A DNA stretch of 64,000 nt from Ectopseudomonas mendocina (GTDB taxonomy: Bacteria; Pseudomonadota; Gammaproteobacteria; Pseudomonadales; Pseudomonadaceae), in contig NZ_SCFY01000007.1 in the NCBI RefSeq assembly GCF_007049795.1, positions 1 to 64,000 of the forward strand, read 5' to 3'. Below the pieces are notes generated by a model that saw nothing but the letters and a program-made list of their open reading frames with translations, made no database searches and had not been told where the DNA came from. Both the position numbers and the translations under genes were made by a program. This document shows, one piece after another, positions 60,680 through 64,000 of the stretch (within the stretch, counting starts at the first letter, position 1; every line of letters starts with the position of its first letter).

Positions 60680-61558
60680 GTGAGTTGGACCGTCCTTCAC
60701 GTGCTAGTCCGCGCAGTAGCAGCCATTCGCCTGCCTCTGGCCATGCTTGCTGCCTCCGCGTTGGTCGGCTGTGCCAGCTCGCCCCCAGGTGGTGTGCAAG
60801 TAGTCGACCGTGGACAGAACCAGGGGCGTGCTCCAGTAGTACAGCGTCAGCCCGTGCGCAGCGGCCACTATGTGGTGCAGCGTGGCGACACGCTCTACTC
60901 CATTGCCTTTCGTTTCGGCTGGGACTGGAAAGCGCTGGCTGCCCATAACGGCCTGCGTGATCCTTACGTGATCCGCGTTGGCCAGACGATCCGTTTCGAC
61001 AACCGCCCCGTAGGTAACAGTCAGCCGGTCGCTTCGGCACCGCCTCCAACCACTTCGACCGTTATCACCCAACCAGTGCCCAGTCGTCCACCGGTTGCCG
61101 TTACTGCGCCGCCTGCAACTCAGCCCGCTCGCCCGCCGGTAGCTAATACACCAGCGACGACGCCAGTCACTCCAGTGAGTCGTTCTGCCAGCGGTTGGTC
61201 CTGGCCAACTGAAGGCACGGTGATCAGTCGTTTTTCCTCAAACGGTAGTTTGAATAAAGGCATTGATATCGCTGGGCAATTAGGCCAGCCTGTTTTAGCT
61301 GCGTCTGATGGATCAGTGGTGTACGCCGGGAGTGGTTTGCGGGGCTACGGCGAGTTGATCATCATCAAGCACAGCGATACCTACGTAAGTGCTTACGGTC
61401 ATAACCGCAGGTTGTTGGTACGGGAGGGGCAGCAGGTCAAAGCCGGGCAAAGTATTGCCGAAATGGGGTCCACAGGGGCCGACCGGGTGAAGCTGCATTT
61501 TGAGATTCGCCGCCAAGGTAAACCTGTCGATCCGCTGCAATATCTGCCACGTCGTTGA
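60680..61558 (+). CDS. nlpD: NlpD-like LysM/LytM lipoprotein
   Basis: 292 residues, GTG start. Lipoprotein signal with lipobox LVGC (cysteine at about 31), a LysM domain at about 57-103 (YVVQRGDTLYSIAFRFGWDWKALAAHNGLRDPYVIRVGQTIRF), a Pro/Thr-rich linker to about 170, and a C-terminal LytM domain. The LytM zinc motifs are degenerate (NKGID for HxGxD, KLH for HLH), so it should activate amidases such as AmiC rather than cut peptidoglycan. It lies directly upstream of rpoS, as in other gamma-proteobacteria, where rpoS promoters can lie in nlpD. Confidence 0.93.
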   Translation: MSWTVLHVLVRAVAAIRLPLAMLAASALVGCASSPPGGVQVVDRGQNQGRAPVVQRQPVRSGHYVVQRGDTLYSIAFRFGWDWKALAAHNGLRDPYVIRVGQTIRFDNRPVGNSQPVASAPPPTTSTVITQPVPSRPPVAVTAPPATQPARPPVANTPATTPVTPVSRSASGWSWPTEGTVISRFSSNGSLNKGIDIAGQLGQPVLAASDGSVVYAGSGLRGYGELIIIKHSDTYVSAYGHNRRLLVREGQQVKAGQSIAEMGSTGADRVKLHFEIRRQGKPVDPLQYLPRR

Positions 61559-61659
61559 TCCGTCGCTGACCCGTTCCATCACGTAGGAGGGACGGGCTCA
61601 GGTGTGGCCAGGACGGTTCCGCCAGAGTCTGTTGTCGAACTCAGCTAGGGACAACAACA

Positions 61660-62667
61660 ATGGCTCTCATCAAAAAAGAAGCGCCGGAGTTTGACGTCGA
61701 CGATGAACTGCTCCTCATGGAGCCTGGCATCGTTTTCGGCGAGGTTCAGGGCGATGAGGTGGAAGCGCCGGTCGCACGTACCAAGGCCAAGAACGCCACC
61801 CCATCCAAGCAGCACAAGTACATCGACTACACCCGGGCGCTAGACGCCACTCAGCTTTACCTCAACGAAATCGGTTTCTCTCCCTTGCTCACTCCCGAAG
61901 AGGAAGTGCACTTCGCGCGTCTGGCGCAGAAGGGCGATCCTGCCGGGCGCAAACGCATGATCGAGAGCAACCTGCGCCTGGTCGTGAAGATCGCTCGGCG
62001 TTACGTCAACCGTGGTCTCTCTCTGCTCGATCTGATCGAGGAGGGCAACCTCGGCTTGATTCGCGCCGTGGAAAAATTCGATCCGGAGCGGGGGTTCCGT
62101 TTCTCGACTTATGCAACCTGGTGGATCCGCCAGACCATCGAACGCGCCATCATGAACCAGACGAGAACCATCCGTTTGCCGATTCATGTGGTCAAGGAGC
62201 TCAACGTCTATCTGCGTGCAGCTCGTGAACTGACCCAGAAGCTTGACCATGAGCCTTCTGCGGAAGAAATTGCCAACCTGCTGGAGAAACCGGTGGGTGA
62301 GGTCAAGCGGATGCTCGGCCTCAACGAGCGGGTGTCTTCGGTGGACGTCTCGCTCGGTCCGGACTCGGACAAGACGTTGCTCGATACCCTGACCGATGAT
62401 CGTCCGACCGATCCGTGCGAGCTATTGCAGGACGATGATCTGTCGCAGAGCATCGATCAGTGGCTTTCCGACCTGACCGACAAACAGCGGGAAGTCGTTG
62501 TGCGCCGCTTCGGCTTGCGCGGCCACGAAAGCTGCACCTTGGAAGAGGTCGGGCAGGAGATCGGCCTGACCCGCGAGCGAGTGCGGCAGATTCAGGTCGA
62601 GGCACTCAAGCGCCTGCGGGAGATTCTCGAGAAGAACGGCTTGTCCAGCGACGCCTTGTTTCAGTGA
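61660..62667 (+). CDS. rpoS: RNA polymerase sigma factor RpoS
   Basis: 335 residues. Region 1.2 [28 protein letters not shown], region 2 [80 protein letters not shown], region 3 and region 4.2 [35 protein letters not shown]. It is the general stress and stationary-phase sigma factor. The leader of about 100 bases carries only a weak Shine-Dalgarno (AGGGAC). A terminator and rsmZ follow. Confidence 0.97.
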   Translation: MALIKKEAPEFDVDDELLLMEPGIVFGEVQGDEVEAPVARTKAKNATPSKQHKYIDYTRALDATQLYLNEIGFSPLLTPEEEVHFARLAQKGDPAGRKRMIESNLRLVVKIARRYVNRGLSLLDLIEEGNLGLIRAVEKFDPERGFRFSTYATWWIRQTIERAIMNQTRTIRLPIHVVKELNVYLRAARELTQKLDHEPSAEEIANLLEKPVGEVKRMLGLNERVSSVDVSLGPDSDKTLLDTLTDDRPTDPCELLQDDDLSQSIDQWLSDLTDKQREVVVRRFGLRGHESCTLEEVGQEIGLTRERVRQIQVEALKRLREILEKNGLSSDALFQ

Positions 62668-62685
62668 GGTTTCGCTTCGATCACG

Positions 62686-62709
62686 AACCCGGCTCCGGCC
62701 GGGTTTTTT
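62686..62709 (+). terminator. Intrinsic terminator of rpoS
   Basis: Stem AACCCGGC (62686-62693) with GCCGGGTT (62698-62705), loop TCCG, followed by TTTTTG. Confidence 0.88.
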
Positions 62710-62720
62710 GTGCGCGCTTA

Positions 62721-62738
62721 TGTAAGCCATCGCTTACA
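62721..62738 (+). promoter_or_regulatory. GacA upstream activating sequence of rsmZ
   Basis: TGTAAGCCATCGCTTACA is an exact match to the GacA box TGTAAG-N6-CTTACA with central AT. It lies about 150 bases before the predicted rsmZ start, the usual far-upstream position. Phosphorylated GacA binding here should switch on rsmZ. Confidence 0.92.
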
Positions 62739-62881
62739 GGTATTGTCAGTATATGTTCTGAAAGCCCATGGTTTTTACTGAGCTTTTACTTAACTGTTTG
62801 TTTTTTTAAAGATTTTGAAAAATCACGAATAGACTGGGTCAATCTGAGTCGGGTTGTGCGGTTGCCTGAAGCGGCTAATAT
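62739..62881 (+). promoter_or_regulatory. AT-rich linker and promoter of rsmZ
   Basis: Very AT-rich stretch (T runs near 62796-62810) between the GacA box and the promoter; in Pseudomonas such linkers bind H-NS-like MvaT/MvaU and IHF. Promoter call: TTGTGC (62854-62859), 16-bp spacer, TAATAT (62876-62881), start near 62888. Confidence 0.65.
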
Positions 62882-62887
62882 CACACC

Positions 62888-63021
62888 CGTGCTCAGGGAA
62901 AAGCACAGGCCATCAGGATGAGGGTCAGGAACATCGCAAGACGCGATTCATCAGGACGATGAGTTGGGAAACAAAGGGACTAGGGAATAAAAGTGGGCGG
63001 CGCAAGCCGCCCCTTTTTTTT
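62888..63021 (+). ncRNA. rsmZ: Small regulatory RNA RsmZ
   Basis: About 133 nt between rpoS and fdxA, the conserved rsmZ locus. It holds many GGA motifs exposed in hairpin loops: GCTCAGGGAAAAGC, CATCAGGATG, GGTCAGGAACATC, CATCAGGACGATG, TTGGGAAACAA and CTAGGGAATAA. It ends in the terminator GGGCGGCGCAAGCCGCCC (62995-63012) plus eight T. RsmZ titrates the translational repressors RsmA/RsmE and so relieves control of secretion, biofilm and secondary-metabolism genes. The 5' end is predicted from the promoter; the GacA box upstream supports the identity. Confidence 0.92.
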
Positions 63022-63065
63022 GCGCGTTATTCGTAGTGCCAGCCTGACGCTCCGTCGCTCCGGTG

Positions 63066-63110
63066 CCAGAAACACAAAGACCCGCACTTGGCGGGTCTTT
63101 GTGTTTCTGG
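63066..63110. terminator. Perfect 20-bp hairpin, terminator of fdxA (bidirectional)
   Basis: Arms 63066-63085 and 63091-63110 are exactly complementary, loop ACTTG. The arm ends are A/T rich (CAGAAACACAAAG / CTTTGTGTTTCTG), so it can work in both directions. It lies 7 bases past the fdxA stop and about 45 bases past rsmZ. Confidence 0.85.
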
Positions 63111-63116
63111 GCGAAC

Positions 63117-63440
63117 TCAGCGCTCCAGATGTTGCAGCTTGTCCTTCACGCCATCCCACTCTTCGGCGTCCGGCAGTGCTTCTTTCTTCTCGGTGATGTT
63201 CGGCCACACCTCAGCCAGGTCGGCGTTCAGTTCGATGAACTCCTGCTGATCTTCGGGCACTTCATCTTCCGAGAAGATCGCCTGCGCTGGGCACTCCGGC
63301 TCGCACAGGGCGCAATCGATGCATTCATCCGGGTGAATGACCAGGAAGTTCGGGCCTTCGTAGAAGCAGTCCACCGGGCAGACTTCCACACAGTCGGTGT
63401 ATTTGCACTTGATGCAGTTGTCGGTGACGACGAAGGTCAT
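63117..63440 (-). CDS. fdxA: 7Fe ferredoxin FdxA
   Basis: 107 residues. Cysteines 9, 17 and 50 should bind the [3Fe-4S] cluster and 21, 40, 43 and 46 the [4Fe-4S] cluster, by analogy with Azotobacter ferredoxin I ([53 protein letters not shown]). C12 and C25 are also conserved. It is a small cytoplasmic electron carrier. Its 3' end is bounded by a perfect 20-bp hairpin shared with the rsmZ side. Confidence 0.96.
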   Translation of the reverse strand: MTFVVTDNCIKCKYTDCVEVCPVDCFYEGPNFLVIHPDECIDCALCEPECPAQAIFSEDEVPEDQQEFIELNADLAEVWPNITEKKEALPDAEEWDGVKDKLQHLER

Positions 63441-63578
63441 TCTGATTCTCTCCTCGGGCGGCGGCCTGGGCCCTTTCTAGGAGGGGCTGTCAGGCGCTCT
63501 GTCTGTGGCCGCGGCTCAGGCTGTAAACCGGGCGGTCGTAAAATTGCGCGCGATTCTAGCAGTTTGTTGTATTGAGCG

Positions 63579-64000
63579 TTAGATCTGCGTCTTCCATGTA
63601 TATAACAGCTCCAGCGCCTTGCGCGGAGTCAGATCATCCGGATTGATCTTGTGCAATTGCTCCAGCAGCGGGTGCGGCACGCTGGCGAACAGATCGCTTT
63701 GCATCGGCGCCTGCGGCTGGCCGGCTTCCTGGCGTGGCAGGTCGTGCGGCAGGCTGGTAGCCTCCAGGCGCGCCAAGTGCTCGCGTGCGCGGCTGATTAC
63801 CGTGCCGGGTACACCAGCCAGTTGCGCTACAGCCAGGCCGTAACTCTGGCTCGCGGGGCCTGGCTGAACGTGGTGGAGGAAGACGATGCGCTCGTTATGC
63901 TCGGTGGCCGAGAGGTGCACGTTTGCCACCACCGGCTCGCTTTCCGGCAGCACGGTCAGCTCGAAATAGTGTGTGGCGAACAGGGTGAAGGCGCGCAGGC
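63579..64000 (-). CDS. mutS: DNA mismatch repair protein MutS, C-terminal part
   Basis: About 140 C-terminal residues; the gene continues past the right edge. Reading into the edge gives [64 protein letters not shown], the end of the ATPase domain, with the H-loop ATHY and the dimer-interface motif. The tail has a beta-clamp-binding peptide QSDLF and ends with the small tetramerisation helix-loop-helix ([21 protein letters not shown]). MutS starts mismatch repair. Confidence 0.95.
   Translation of the reverse strand, partial: LRAFTLFATHYFELTVLPESEPVVANVHLSATEHNERIVFLHHVQPGPASQSYGLAVAQLAGVPGTVISRAREHLARLEATSLPHDLPRQEAGQPQAPMQSDLFASVPHPLLEQLHKINPDDLTPRKALELLYTWKTQI

Overview
The window is a high-GC stretch of a Pseudomonas chromosome. 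The gene orders dapE-rlmA, dapC-glnD-map-rpsB-tsf-pyrH-frr-uppS-cdsA-dxr-rseP-bamA-skp-lpxD-fabZ-lpxA-lpxB-rnhB-dnaE-accA-tilS-pyrG-kdsA-eno-ftsB-ispD and adhC-fghA-ispF-truD-surE-pcm-nlpD-rpoS-rsmZ-fdxA-mutS are all typical of the genus. The 76-bp integron recombination sites at the left end suggest the mendocina/stutzeri/alcaligenes side of the genus; that placement is inference.

Left end (1-4289): accessory DNA. An IS3-family element runs off the left edge and abuts the first 44 codons of an EamA-type permease. Next comes a short array of integron gene cassettes, all read on the minus strand: four small unknown ORFs separated by four attC sites (802-860, 1351-1426, 2053-2120 interrupted, 2946-3019). 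One attC is split by a deleted IS110/IS1111-type element. No integrase gene is visible, so within the window this is an integrase-less cassette cluster. Three of the four cassette products look exported: one has a signal peptide and two are lipoproteins. The fourth resembles an M15 peptidase. This is the least ordinary part of the window.

4290-8942: a four-gene ABC transport operon (ATPase, permease, GldG-like auxiliary protein, DUF4340 protein). 8943-26812: a cold-shock protein, rlmA, dapE, tcdA, a periplasmic binding protein, a DUF1456 protein, the csdA-csdE sulfur-transfer pair, dapD, an ArsC-like protein, a CPA1 antiporter, dapC, a chemoreceptor, glnD and map. Three lysine/diaminopimelate genes (dapE, dapD, dapC) lie within 10 kb.

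26813-52958: an unbroken plus-strand run of essential genes for translation (rpsB, tsf, frr), nucleotides (pyrH, pyrG), undecaprenyl and isoprenoid precursors (uppS, dxr, ispD), phospholipid (cdsA), outer-membrane assembly (rseP, bamA, skp), lipid A and KDO (lpxD, fabZ, lpxA, lpxB, kdsA), replication (rnhB, dnaE), fatty acids (accA), tRNA modification (tilS), glycolysis (eno) and division (ftsB). Several intrinsic terminators sit inside this run and probably tune relative expression.

52959-64000: hpf, a LysR regulator divergent from the adhC-fghA formaldehyde pathway, then ispF-truD-surE-pcm-DUF368-nlpD-rpoS. Behind rpoS lies the sRNA gene rsmZ, with an exact GacA box upstream, followed by fdxA and the 3' end of mutS on the minus strand. 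Dispersed REP-like palindromes occupy many intergenic gaps, and a MITE-like element abuts the dapD stop codon. No tRNA, rRNA, CRISPR array or prophage was seen.
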